Source: Prevotellaceae bacterium UBA4301
GTDB taxonomy: Bacteria > Bacteroidota > Bacteroidia > Bacteroidales > Bacteroidaceae
DNA: 64,000 nt
Direction of reading: 5' to 3'
Assembly: GCA_002395775.1 (NCBI GenBank)
Contig: DGUV01000056.1
Coordinates: forward strand, 168,470 to 232,469
A program made the position numbers and the translations under genes. Shown here piece by piece: positions 46,443 through 54,106 of this stretch (position 1 is its first letter; every line of letters begins with the position of its first letter). The notes under the pieces were generated by a model. The model did not search any database. It saw only the letters and a program-made list of their open reading frames with translations, and was not told the origin of the DNA.

Positions 46443-49430
46443 TTAGTGGATTGCAAATCGTATCATGTATCTCTTTGCCTCACCCGTGTTGTCGAAATCG
46501 GGTACGTCGGCATGGAAGAGGGCAGTGGGAATCTGGTGGATGACGGCAAAGCTTGAGCCGTCGATGGTGATTCCGTTCATGGTCGTCGCCTTGGCAGGTG
46601 TCTTGCTACATGAGATGTCACGAGCCAGCACGTTGACCTTGCCCTGAGCTGTAATCCACTGTCCGCCATTAGCATCCTGCACTTGCAGCACGTCGGCTTG
46701 CGGGCGCTGCATGTTGATCTTGCAGAACAGGCCTTTCACGTTGTCGTAGCTTGCGGTCACGAACTCCGTGCTGGGCACGATGCTCTTATCGACGAACAGG
46801 CTGTTGTCGGCAAAGTGGTAGCGGATGAAGTTGATGAGATAGGTAATCTTGGCTTGCAGGCGCAGGCTGTCCTCGGCATGTAGCAGGTGGAGGTCTTCTT
46901 CACTCTTTTCGCAAGCTTCATAGTCGGCCTCGATGTCGTTCCATGTGGGCAGACCTTTGCCGATAGCTTCCTGAACGGCCTCGTTGGTGGGAGCCAGGAT
47001 GGTGTAGCGGTAGTTGTTGAAGAACTGCACGTTGTAGTCGGGGCCCTTGTCGTCGATGAAGATTTGGAACTTCTTCAGTTCCGTCTTCTGCTGGGTTGGG
47101 GTGAGACTGCTTTCGTCAACAAGTCCGCAAGATCTGATTATTTCTTCGTTTACTTCACACAGTTGGTAGAAGTCGTTGTATTCGTAGGTGTCCTCCAGAT
47201 TGCCGTCGTTGGTGAAGATGCTGTACACGCTTCGGGCTGAGGGAACGAGAGGGCTGTCGAGGATGTAGGTGGTGCCGTTGGACATGTCCTGTTCGTCGGT
47301 GACGATGTTGTTCTGCACACCGTGCATCTCAGTATAGGCATTGCGGTTGGCGTCGCTAATTGTTCCTTCGATGCCTTCCTCTTCATTTTCAATCTGGAAT
47401 CCGCCTTGTGCGCTCACTACTCGTCCGCCTTCGCGTTTCACTTTCACGGGTGAACCGTTCTTGGCCAGATACCATTCGTCAACTCCTGAGTTGATTTCGT
47501 CAACTCCGTCGAGCACGATGGTATGGCTCTCCAGTACGTCCTTCAGGCGGTTGGTGATTTCTGTATTCGACATCTTCTCCAGGTTGTATTCCTGAGCGAG
47601 CTCACCGGTGAGGGGGGCGTAGCTATACATCTTGTATGAGATGGGGAACGAACCGCTCTTGTAGTAGAGTTGCAGCATACGGCTCTTCTGGCTCTTGAAG
47701 CTGACGGGGTCGAAGTAGTATTTCATGCCTTCGTCGCTGGGCAGGAAGAATGCGAAACGGCTCTGCATGGCCTTGAGGTAGGCGTAGTAGTTCAGTCCCA
47801 TGTAGTCGGTGGCAGTCGTCGAACCGTTGTAAATGGCCCAGCGCATCACCAGATTGGTGTTGGAGATGTAGGCAGGGGCAGCCACGGAGGTGTAGTCGGC
47901 AGGACCATAGACCTTGTCGGTGACGTATATCATGCCGTTGCTGGCCAGCAGTGTGTTGGTAACGTGGTCGATGTCTTCGGGGTAGAAGATTTGTTCGTTG
48001 GCATCGTCGCGCAGCGAGGTCATCTTGCTGGGCACTGAGCCAGTGAAGCTGTTGAACATCACCACGTTGATGAGCGAGCGCAGGGTGGAGATGGGGATTT
48101 GGTCGATTTGGTGATAGAGTTCATCGACGGTTGTTGGGCGCTCGTAGGGGATTTCGTTCTCCGTCCCTTCTTTGAGGTAGTAGGTGCGGATGAGCTGCCA
48201 GCCGCCACCGCCCTCGGTGAAGTATTTCCACATGGTGTCGTCGTCGGGAACGAAGATGGCTGCCATGTCGTACTGGGGTGCTGTGGTGGAATTGCTGCTC
48301 CAGTGGCTGTCGTCGAATGCGTAGGTGTTCCATGAGGGGTCGAACTTCAGTGTGACGTCGGTACTTGCTGCATCGCGGAACTTTTCGCCGTTGGGGTCAG
48401 TATTCAGAGCACTGTGGCGGAAACTGAGGTCGGAGAAGTAGCGCTTTGTGAAGATGGAGTCTGTCCAGGTGATGCCTCGTGCGGCCATCACGTTCTTGTA
48501 GGCTTCCGTCACGTTGTAGTTGAAGAAAGGTGCGCTCCAGCGGTCGAGCATGTGGCTGAAGATGTTGGTCTTGCCATTGGTGCGAATCATCTCTGCCATG
48601 TTGGGCAGGGGCTTAATCACCTTTTCTGTCTTGTTGATGTAACCGTTTTCTGCCACGCCGTCCTTCTCCAGCAGCAGTGCGTCGTAGATGTGCACGTCGC
48701 TGGTGTTGCGCTCACGTCCCATGAACTTGGCAAAGTCGTCGTTGGTGACGTTGTTTTTTGTCATGTGTTCGCTGGTGAAGTGAATCATCATCGAGGGGGT
48801 GGAGTCGTTGACCAGATAGAGGCCGTTGCCGCCGTTCTCAGTGCGGAAACGCCACCAGTAGTCGGGCTCTGCGTTGCCAACGTTGTAGTTCACGGGCAGT
48901 GAGTTGCCGTCGATGTAGGTGATGCTGTCCGTTGTCTCTACGTCAGTATAGCGGCGCATGAAGTCGCCTCGCGAACTGATGTCACTCGAGCTGGAGGAGA
49001 GGTTCTCCATAACGATGGCGTTGTTGAGCATGCTGGTGTGAATCAGCAATTTCTTCTGGCTCACACTCAGGTTTTCGTAGCTAGTTGCCGTGTGCCAGGG
49101 GTCGCTTTCGGGCAGTTTCGCATTCTGCTCGAAGAAGGCTTTCCAAGCATCGTCGTCGGCAACGAACACTGTTTTCGAACCAGTTCGTGAGAGCACCTCA
49201 GTGAGGGGGCGCGCGTTAGTGGGGTTGACATCCTTGTCGGCAAGCAGGCGCAGGTAGTAGCTGTAGTTGCCACTGCTTTCCAGGCCTTCGTAGATGCTGG
49301 TCTGGAGCCATGAGGGCTTTTCGTCGTCCAGCGTGTACTCGTCCTTGCACGATGATGTCATACCGCAGGCTGCCAGCAGGAGAAACACATAGGATGCCTT
49401 CCTACTCATTTTGCTTAAACGGTTTTCCAT
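46443..49430 (-). CDS. Large multi-fasciclin surface lipoprotein (first of locus)
   Basis: A 995-residue lipoprotein, with a lipobox ending TSSC near residue 28. At least three FAS1-like domains can be read: about residues 45-150 (SIYEGLESSGNYSYYLRLLA, SKTVFVADDDAWKAFF), a middle part (AAIFVPDDDTMWKYFTEGGG, FFLPSDEGMKYYF) and about residues 815-930 (NYRYTILAPTNEAVQEAIG, TYLINFIRYHFADNSLF). The C-terminus ends KRYMIRFAIH. It is the first gene of the seven-gene SusCD operon. The ATG at 49430 is used; an in-frame ATG 21 bp later is equally possible. Confidence 0.85.
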   Translation of the reverse strand: MENRLSKMSRKASYVFLLLAACGMTSSCKDEYTLDDEKPSWLQTSIYEGLESSGNYSYYLRLLADKDVNPTNARPLTEVLSRTGSKTVFVADDDAWKAFFEQNAKLPESDPWHTATSYENLSVSQKKLLIHTSMLNNAIVMENLSSSSSDISSRGDFMRRYTDVETTDSITYIDGNSLPVNYNVGNAEPDYWWRFRTENGGNGLYLVNDSTPSMMIHFTSEHMTKNNVTNDDFAKFMGRERNTSDVHIYDALLLEKDGVAENGYINKTEKVIKPLPNMAEMIRTNGKTNIFSHMLDRWSAPFFNYNVTEAYKNVMAARGITWTDSIFTKRYFSDLSFRHSALNTDPNGEKFRDAASTDVTLKFDPSWNTYAFDDSHWSSNSTTAPQYDMAAIFVPDDDTMWKYFTEGGGGWQLIRTYYLKEGTENEIPYERPTTVDELYHQIDQIPISTLRSLINVVMFNSFTGSVPSKMTSLRDDANEQIFYPEDIDHVTNTLLASNGMIYVTDKVYGPADYTSVAAPAYISNTNLVMRWAIYNGSTTATDYMGLNYYAYLKAMQSRFAFFLPSDEGMKYYFDPVSFKSQKSRMLQLYYKSGSFPISYKMYSYAPLTGELAQEYNLEKMSNTEITNRLKDVLESHTIVLDGVDEINSGVDEWYLAKNGSPVKVKREGGRVVSAQGGFQIENEEEGIEGTISDANRNAYTEMHGVQNNIVTDEQDMSNGTTYILDSPLVPSARSVYSIFTNDGNLEDTYEYNDFYQLCEVNEEIIRSCGLVDESSLTPTQQKTELKKFQIFIDDKGPDYNVQFFNNYRYTILAPTNEAVQEAIGKGLPTWNDIEADYEACEKSEEDLHLLHAEDSLRLQAKITYLINFIRYHFADNSLFVDKSIVPSTEFVTASYDNVKGLFCKINMQRPQADVLQVQDANGGQWITAQGKVNVLARDISCSKTPAKATTMNGITIDGSSFAVIHQIPTALFHADVPDFDNTGEAKRYMIRFAIH

Positions 49431-49565
49431 ACATTTAGTAATTTGAGGTTTTATTAGTTAGTTTTCTCTGTTTCAATACTTTATGGGTATGCTGCACACA
49501 TGAAAAGGGGCGGGGAAACGCTCTTCCTCACGCCTTTTTAGCCTTGTTATGTGTCTTGCACCCTA

Positions 49566-49573
49566 CAAATATA
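49566..49573 (-). promoter_or_regulatory. Promoter -7 element of the fasciclin-SusCD operon
   Basis: The minus strand reads TATATTTG, a match to TAnnTTTG. The -33 position lacks a TTTG, which fits a promoter that needs an activator. Start expected near 49559. Confidence 0.6.
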
Positions 49574-49712
49574 GCTTAATTTTTAAAATAATTAAGAAGC
49601 GGTTGGCCTTAAACTTGCTTGTGTTAACACAAATTAACACTTTTTATCTTTAACTATGTTAAAATCTCCGTTTCTTCTTATGATTAATTAAAAGATAGTA
49701 CCCGCGCGAGTA

Positions 49713-49747
49713 AGAAAAATGCCTCGCACCATGGTGGCACGAGGCAT
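49713..49747 (-). terminator. Terminator of the GH43-GH128 enzyme operon
   Basis: On the minus strand ATGCCTCG pairs with CGAGGCAT around a palindromic CCACCATGGTG-like loop, then TTTTTC. It lies 30 bp after the GH128 stop, so the enzyme genes and the SusCD genes are separate units. Confidence 0.8.
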
Positions 49748-49776
49748 GAAGTGGCTTGAGGCTTTGCGGAGCTCTT

Positions 49777-52527
49777 TTATTTTAGCCTGATTTTTACGCT
49801 CTGCTTGCCGTTTGTCACGATGTAGATGCCTGCAGGCAGGGCGCGTCCCAGCTGTACCTCGGCACCGCTGGCTGAGTATGCGCGGAGGTTCTCTCCTTCG
49901 GCCCAGATAGCGTGGTTGGAGGTGCTTACGCTGAAGCCCAGGTCTTTTTTCAGTTGTTCGATGCCTGTGGGTACGATGATGGCAGGTTCGTAGCCTGTGC
50001 CGTTAGGGTCGTCGCTGATGATGAACCAACCTATGTAGTCGCCGTTAACTTTGGCGTTGTTGGTGGTTGTGCTGGTGCTGGTGCCGTCCACTTGGCGTCG
50101 GATGCTGGCCATGTAGATGCCTTCATCGGTGCCTGTCGTGCTGTGCATGCGGAAGATGCTTGCCTTGTCGTAGTTGTCGGTTTGTGGGGCTGCGATGATG
50201 TAGGGATTCACAAAGTGCATGGTGTCGCCCTCGGCATTGCAGAAGACCACGTTCTGGCGGGCACTTCCACCCACGGGGTTTTCATTGTTGCGCCCTACGG
50301 TGAGTAGTTTGCCCTCACCGATGGCTATCTGGCCGGGGTTGCAGGCAAAGTAGTTGACGTTCTGGGCGTTGAAGGCCGTTGTCACTCCTTCCTGCCTAAC
50401 CAGTTTCATCTTGAAGCTCGTGTTTGTCACGTCATAGACTTTCACCGTAACGGGTGCGTAAGTGGCAATGCTGGTGTTTTGCTGGGCCAGCACCACGGGT
50501 GTTACTCCTTCGGGGAAGGGTTGGGGGAAGGTGACTTCCACCTCGTCGCCTCTGATGCTGCCGGCCTTCTGTGTGATGAGCGTCATGTCGTCGGACAGTT
50601 GTAGGATGGTGTCAGCGGGGAGCACCAGATAGCTTGCCGTCTCGGCATTAGCGAAGTTGACAGGACTGGTGAGTTGCCAGGGATAGAAGCGGAACCTGAA
50701 GCTCGACTTTGTCAGGCTTTGTACTTGGTTGGTGATGCCGTTGCCCGTGTTCTTGTTCGATATCATACCCACCACCACGTAGGGTGCCACGTCCTGCTGT
50801 ACGAGGTCGGTGGTGACACTCTCCGTGTCGCCAATCTTCAGTTCGCCGTATTGCAGCGAGCCCACGGCGTTAGCGGCGGAAACGGTGACGTAGGCTTCGC
50901 TCAGGGTGAACTTCTTGCCTTCGTAATATTCCAGCACGCGGTAGGTGTATAGACCGGGATCGGAGATTTCCTCAGTGTAGGAGTATGCGTTGTCGCTTGC
51001 GCTGGTCTTGTCCAGCGGGGTCACGTTGCCGCGTTTTACCCATTTGGTGGTTTCGGGCAGTTTACATTCGATGACGATGCTGTCCAGCATGTCGCCGTTG
51101 GGGTCTGTCCATTCGACGGTTGCCTGTTTGCGATTTTTGTTGTAGCTGCCGTTGATGCCGTAGGGGGCTTTATAGACCACTTTGGGAATGTATTCGTTGG
51201 CTTTGTCATAGGCCAGGCCAGTCTCCATCTGGGCATAGTATTTTCCGAGCTCAGTGAGTCCTCCGCTGTAGATTTTAGCCTTGCTTTCACTGTTCCAGTA
51301 GGCATAGCGCTCCACACGTGGGTTGGCGTTCAGGGTGGCCAGGATGTCCTTGGTGCTGTTCAGGATTTGTGTGTCGGTGACTCCGCTGCCGAATGCTCCG
51401 TTCTTGTTCCACGATGCGCCCCATATCCATTCCGAAATCCAGATGGGTCGGCCCTTGCCGTAGTTGTCGCTGTACCAGTTGAGGTTACCGAAGCCTGATG
51501 CCCAGTAGCAGTGGAGGTCAAGGATGTCGCATCGCCATCCGCGTGCGTCGATACTGTCGATGAAGGCTTTCAGGTGGTTCATGCTTCCGTCGTGTGACGA
51601 TTCGGAGCAGAGTCGCATGCCTGTGCGCATGAGGTTTTGCCAGTTGGCGAGCACGGTGGCCACGTCTTGTGGGTGGTCATCGGCTGAATTGCCAGGTTCG
51701 TTGTTGGTCTTCATGTGGCACGAGCCTGTCACGCCGCCGCAGGTGGCTGCTGAGGGCCAGTCCTCATAAATGTGGTTAGGCACCCACTCCACGTCGGGCA
51801 GCAGCGATGCGTTGCCTTGTGCCCAGTCGTAGCACCAGGAGGTGTTTAGGGCAGTGTTGGCCGTCTTGTCGCCGCTGCTGGCCAGTCCCTTCTTCTGTGC
51901 GTCGTACCACTTGAAGATGCGGTATGATGAGATTTTGCCATCCATGTGGTTGGGCAGGGTAGCCATTTCCAGGTCTTCTTTGTCGGCAATGAAGCATCGG
52001 CTGTAGCCCCATCCGGCTGTGCCCACGGCAAATGTCACCATGTAGCCGCGCTTGAGGCGGAATGAGCGTATCTGGTTGTTCAGTTGCTTGGTCGTGAGGG
52101 TGTTCATGAATCCGCCCGAGTTGCCGAGGCTGTAGGTGTTGTATGATTCGCCTGCGAAGTTCTGCTCCGTATAGCAGGTCAGGGGCTTGAAGGCTCTGTC
52201 GTAGGGCATGACGATGGCGCCCTGTGCGTACATCTTCACTTGGCAGTTGACGTCGTTCTGAGCCTTCTCACCGTTGATGTAGATGTAGTCCATCCACTGG
52301 CTGATGACCTTGCTGGGACGGATGTTTTTCAGGATGAGCACTGCGTGTTCCGTGTTCTGGATGTCCACGCTTCCTGTCGTGGTGAAGGGAGTGGTACTCG
52401 TGATGGTGTAGTCCACGTCGGTGGTGAGTGCCACACCGTTGGTCACCTGTGTCACCGTAGTAACGGTGTTTCCTGCCAGCATGGGGGTGCTGAGGAGCAG
52501 GCTTGCTAAGATTGTCTTCAGTTTCAT
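49777..52527 (-). CDS. GH128-like secreted glycoside hydrolase (probable beta-1,3-glucanase)
   Basis: A 916-residue secreted protein with a signal peptide ending MLAG. Residues about 20-190 are a beta-rich domain. Residues about 200-430 resemble GH128: WCYDWAQGN at the first strand, the probable acid/base E277 in TNNEPGN, DLHCYWA, and the probable nucleophile E366 in IWISEWIWG. A fibronectin-type segment follows (YNKNRKQATVEWTDPNGD), then more beta-domains. The last 60 residues (AYSASGAEVQLG, GIYIVTNGKQSVKIRLK) look like a type IX secretion sorting domain. GH128 enzymes cut beta-1,3-glucans. It lies 46 bp after the GH43-like gene. Confidence 0.75.
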   Translation of the reverse strand: MKLKTILASLLLSTPMLAGNTVTTVTQVTNGVALTTDVDYTITSTTPFTTTGSVDIQNTEHAVLILKNIRPSKVISQWMDYIYINGEKAQNDVNCQVKMYAQGAIVMPYDRAFKPLTCYTEQNFAGESYNTYSLGNSGGFMNTLTTKQLNNQIRSFRLKRGYMVTFAVGTAGWGYSRCFIADKEDLEMATLPNHMDGKISSYRIFKWYDAQKKGLASSGDKTANTALNTSWCYDWAQGNASLLPDVEWVPNHIYEDWPSAATCGGVTGSCHMKTNNEPGNSADDHPQDVATVLANWQNLMRTGMRLCSESSHDGSMNHLKAFIDSIDARGWRCDILDLHCYWASGFGNLNWYSDNYGKGRPIWISEWIWGASWNKNGAFGSGVTDTQILNSTKDILATLNANPRVERYAYWNSESKAKIYSGGLTELGKYYAQMETGLAYDKANEYIPKVVYKAPYGINGSYNKNRKQATVEWTDPNGDMLDSIVIECKLPETTKWVKRGNVTPLDKTSASDNAYSYTEEISDPGLYTYRVLEYYEGKKFTLSEAYVTVSAANAVGSLQYGELKIGDTESVTTDLVQQDVAPYVVVGMISNKNTGNGITNQVQSLTKSSFRFRFYPWQLTSPVNFANAETASYLVLPADTILQLSDDMTLITQKAGSIRGDEVEVTFPQPFPEGVTPVVLAQQNTSIATYAPVTVKVYDVTNTSFKMKLVRQEGVTTAFNAQNVNYFACNPGQIAIGEGKLLTVGRNNENPVGGSARQNVVFCNAEGDTMHFVNPYIIAAPQTDNYDKASIFRMHSTTGTDEGIYMASIRRQVDGTSTSTTTNNAKVNGDYIGWFIISDDPNGTGYEPAIIVPTGIEQLKKDLGFSVSTSNHAIWAEGENLRAYSASGAEVQLGRALPAGIYIVTNGKQSVKIRLK

Positions 52528-52573
52528 GTCGGGGTTGGGGCTTAGAGTCTATTCCTAATTGCTTCTAAGGGGG

Positions 52574-53722
52574 TTATTTGAGGAAGGCCTTTATCTTCTT
52601 GGCCTGTGCTTTATAGGCTTTTGCCGAGGCCTGGGCTTGCATCACGCGGTTGGTGGCTTCCAACAGTGCGCGGCGGCCGTCGATTTGCTTCAGGGTGAGT
52701 GTGGGGGTGGGGCGGCTCTTCAGTTCGTCCTGTGCTTGCAGCAGTTCGTCCCAGGCGGTAAGCAGTTCCAGCTCCTGACGCGTGATGGCGATGACGGTGC
52801 CGTGGCGGGGTGTGAACATGCCGGTGGTCTGCGTGTCCTGCACTTGTTTGAAGGTGCGCAGGTCGGTGGACTTGCAGAACTGGTAGTGGCCGCTGGTGTA
52901 GCAGTCGTACATCAGCACCCATGTGCCGTCGAACAGGCGGAACACTCCGCTGCCTTCCACGGCCTTGTTGGTGTCCTGGCACATGCCGGGTTGCAGTTGC
53001 CACTTCGACGTGTCGTGGAGGTCGGTGGTGATGAATTGCTTGATGCCTTTCTGACGCTGGCCTTCGGTCTTGAAGAAGACGTGGTAGAGGCCCTCGTCGT
53101 CGCGCACGATGTCGGTGTCAATGGCAGCATCCTTCACGTCGAAGAGCACCTTGGGCTCACCCTCGAGGTCGCTGAAGTCTTGGTTGGCATAGGCCCAATA
53201 AACGCGGTCATAGGGGCACGAACCGTCGTCGGTGAGAATGGAGAAATAGACCATCATTTTGCCGGCTTCCTTGTCGAAGATGGTCTGGGGAGCCCACACG
53301 CGGGTGACGTGCTCAAACATGGTGCCACGGAAACGCTCGGGGAAGTGAACGGTGTGGTGCTGCCAGTGGATGAGGTCGCGGCTGCGCATGAGCACCATGC
53401 CGCGGTTTGACGACCATCCGAGGCTCGAGCGCATGTCGGTAACCACCTGATAGAACCATCCGTCCTCGCCGCGCAGGATGTGGGGGTCGCGCACGCAGCG
53501 GGTCCGGGCTATCGAGTCGCTGGCAATCACGGGGTGTCCCTGGTTCAGCGGGGTGTAGTTCCATCCGTCGTTGCTCAGGGCGTAGCATATCTGTTCGTGC
53601 TCGGGTGCGTTGCCGGTGAAATAAGTGAATAGGTAGGCTGCGTAGTTGTTCTTCGAGGCTGCCAAGCATGCCGTGGTCAGCAGCAGGGCCAGGGTGGCCA
53701 GGGTAAGTTTTCTCATTTTCAT
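52574..53722 (-). CDS. GH43-like secreted glycosidase
   Basis: A 382-residue secreted protein with an N-terminal signal (residues 1-22; whether it is cleaved as a lipoprotein at Cys19 is unclear). It is a five-bladed propeller of the GH43/GH32 clan: probable catalytic base D79 in VRDPHILRG, Asp202/204 in AIDTDIVRD and probable acid E256 in VEGSGVFR. GH43 members act mostly on arabinose, xylose or galactose side chains. The C-terminal 60 residues form a basic helical tail (RALLEATNRVMQAQASAKAY). It is the first gene of the two-gene enzyme operon with a strong promoter. Confidence 0.78.
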   Translation of the reverse strand: MKMRKLTLATLALLLTTACLAASKNNYAAYLFTYFTGNAPEHEQICYALSNDGWNYTPLNQGHPVIASDSIARTRCVRDPHILRGEDGWFYQVVTDMRSSLGWSSNRGMVLMRSRDLIHWQHHTVHFPERFRGTMFEHVTRVWAPQTIFDKEAGKMMVYFSILTDDGSCPYDRVYWAYANQDFSDLEGEPKVLFDVKDAAIDTDIVRDDEGLYHVFFKTEGQRQKGIKQFITTDLHDTSKWQLQPGMCQDTNKAVEGSGVFRLFDGTWVLMYDCYTSGHYQFCKSTDLRTFKQVQDTQTTGMFTPRHGTVIAITRQELELLTAWDELLQAQDELKSRPTPTLTLKQIDGRRALLEATNRVMQAQASAKAYKAQAKKIKAFLK

Positions 53723-53778
53723 ATCTTTTGTTTCGTGTTAATAATCTGTCAGTTGGTCAGTGTTGGGTTTTTCGACTA

Positions 53779-53810
53779 CAAATATATTGATATTTGTTGA
53801 CATCTCCAAA
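53779..53810 (-). promoter_or_regulatory. Promoter of the GH43-GH128 enzyme operon
   Basis: On the minus strand TTTG (53810-53807) is followed after 20 bp by TATATTTG (53786-53779), a full consensus match. The leader to the ATG at 53722 is about 50 nt. Confidence 0.8.
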
Positions 53811-53940
53811 TTTTTTCTTCGATTTAGACCGTTGCCCTGCATTTTTCATCCTTAGGGGGCAGATGGGAGAGAATGTCACATCCGCGTCTCAATGTCTCTG
53901 CTTTCGTTCTAAGGGGTAATTTCGAAAGATATTTCAAAAA

Positions 53941-53970
53941 TAAGTGGCCATAAGTGACCATAAGTGCCCG
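53941..53970. repeat. Three 10-bp direct repeats upstream of an orphan promoter
   Basis: TAAGTGGCCA, TAAGTGACCA and TAAGTGCCCG follow each other without a gap. The 10-bp spacing puts them on one face of the helix, as expected for a protein-binding array. They end 18 bp before a TAnnTTTG box. Confidence 0.65.
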
Positions 53971-53988
53971 AACGTCAAAGAAGTTACG

Positions 53989-53996
53989 TATCTTTG
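53989..53996 (+). promoter_or_regulatory. Candidate promoter -7 box, antisense to the PBP gene
   Basis: TATCTTTG matches TAnnTTTG. The -33 region is occupied by the last 10-bp repeat and has no TTTG. Transcription would start near 54003 and enter the PBP gene antisense at 54107. No convincing ORF follows. Confidence 0.4.
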
Positions 53997-54106
53997 TATC
54001 GTGTTAGGGGAAGAGAGTGCTTAGGCTCGATGCATTGTGAACCATTGTTCGAGGCGCGCCGAACTATAGGTGCAAATGTTGTAGTGCGAAAGGCTGTTGT
54101 GTGGGG

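Larger units (their letters stand above)
49431..49776 (-). other. 346-bp intergenic region: leader and promoter of the fasciclin-SusCD operon
   Basis: Holds, on the minus strand, the terminator of the enzyme operon (49747-49713), an AT-rich stretch, a promoter -7 box (49573-49566) and a leader of about 130 nt. In the leader an imperfect inverted repeat (ACACAT near 49550, ATGTGT near 49498) could form a long stem-loop. No ORF of note and no obvious operator repeat. Confidence 0.6.
53723..54106. other. 384-bp intergenic region between enzyme operon and PBP gene
   Basis: Contains the enzyme-operon promoter (minus), a GC-rich stretch near 53853-53876 that faintly resembles the palindromic repeat in pyrF, three 10-bp direct repeats (53941-53970) and a plus-strand promoter box (53989-53996) with no recognisable gene behind it. 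No terminator hairpin for the PBP gene was found. Confidence 0.6.

Noticed and set aside
49431..49560. Riboswitch in the leader of the SusCD operon
   Set aside because: Only one imperfect stem-loop is visible and no known riboswitch core motif could be recognised.
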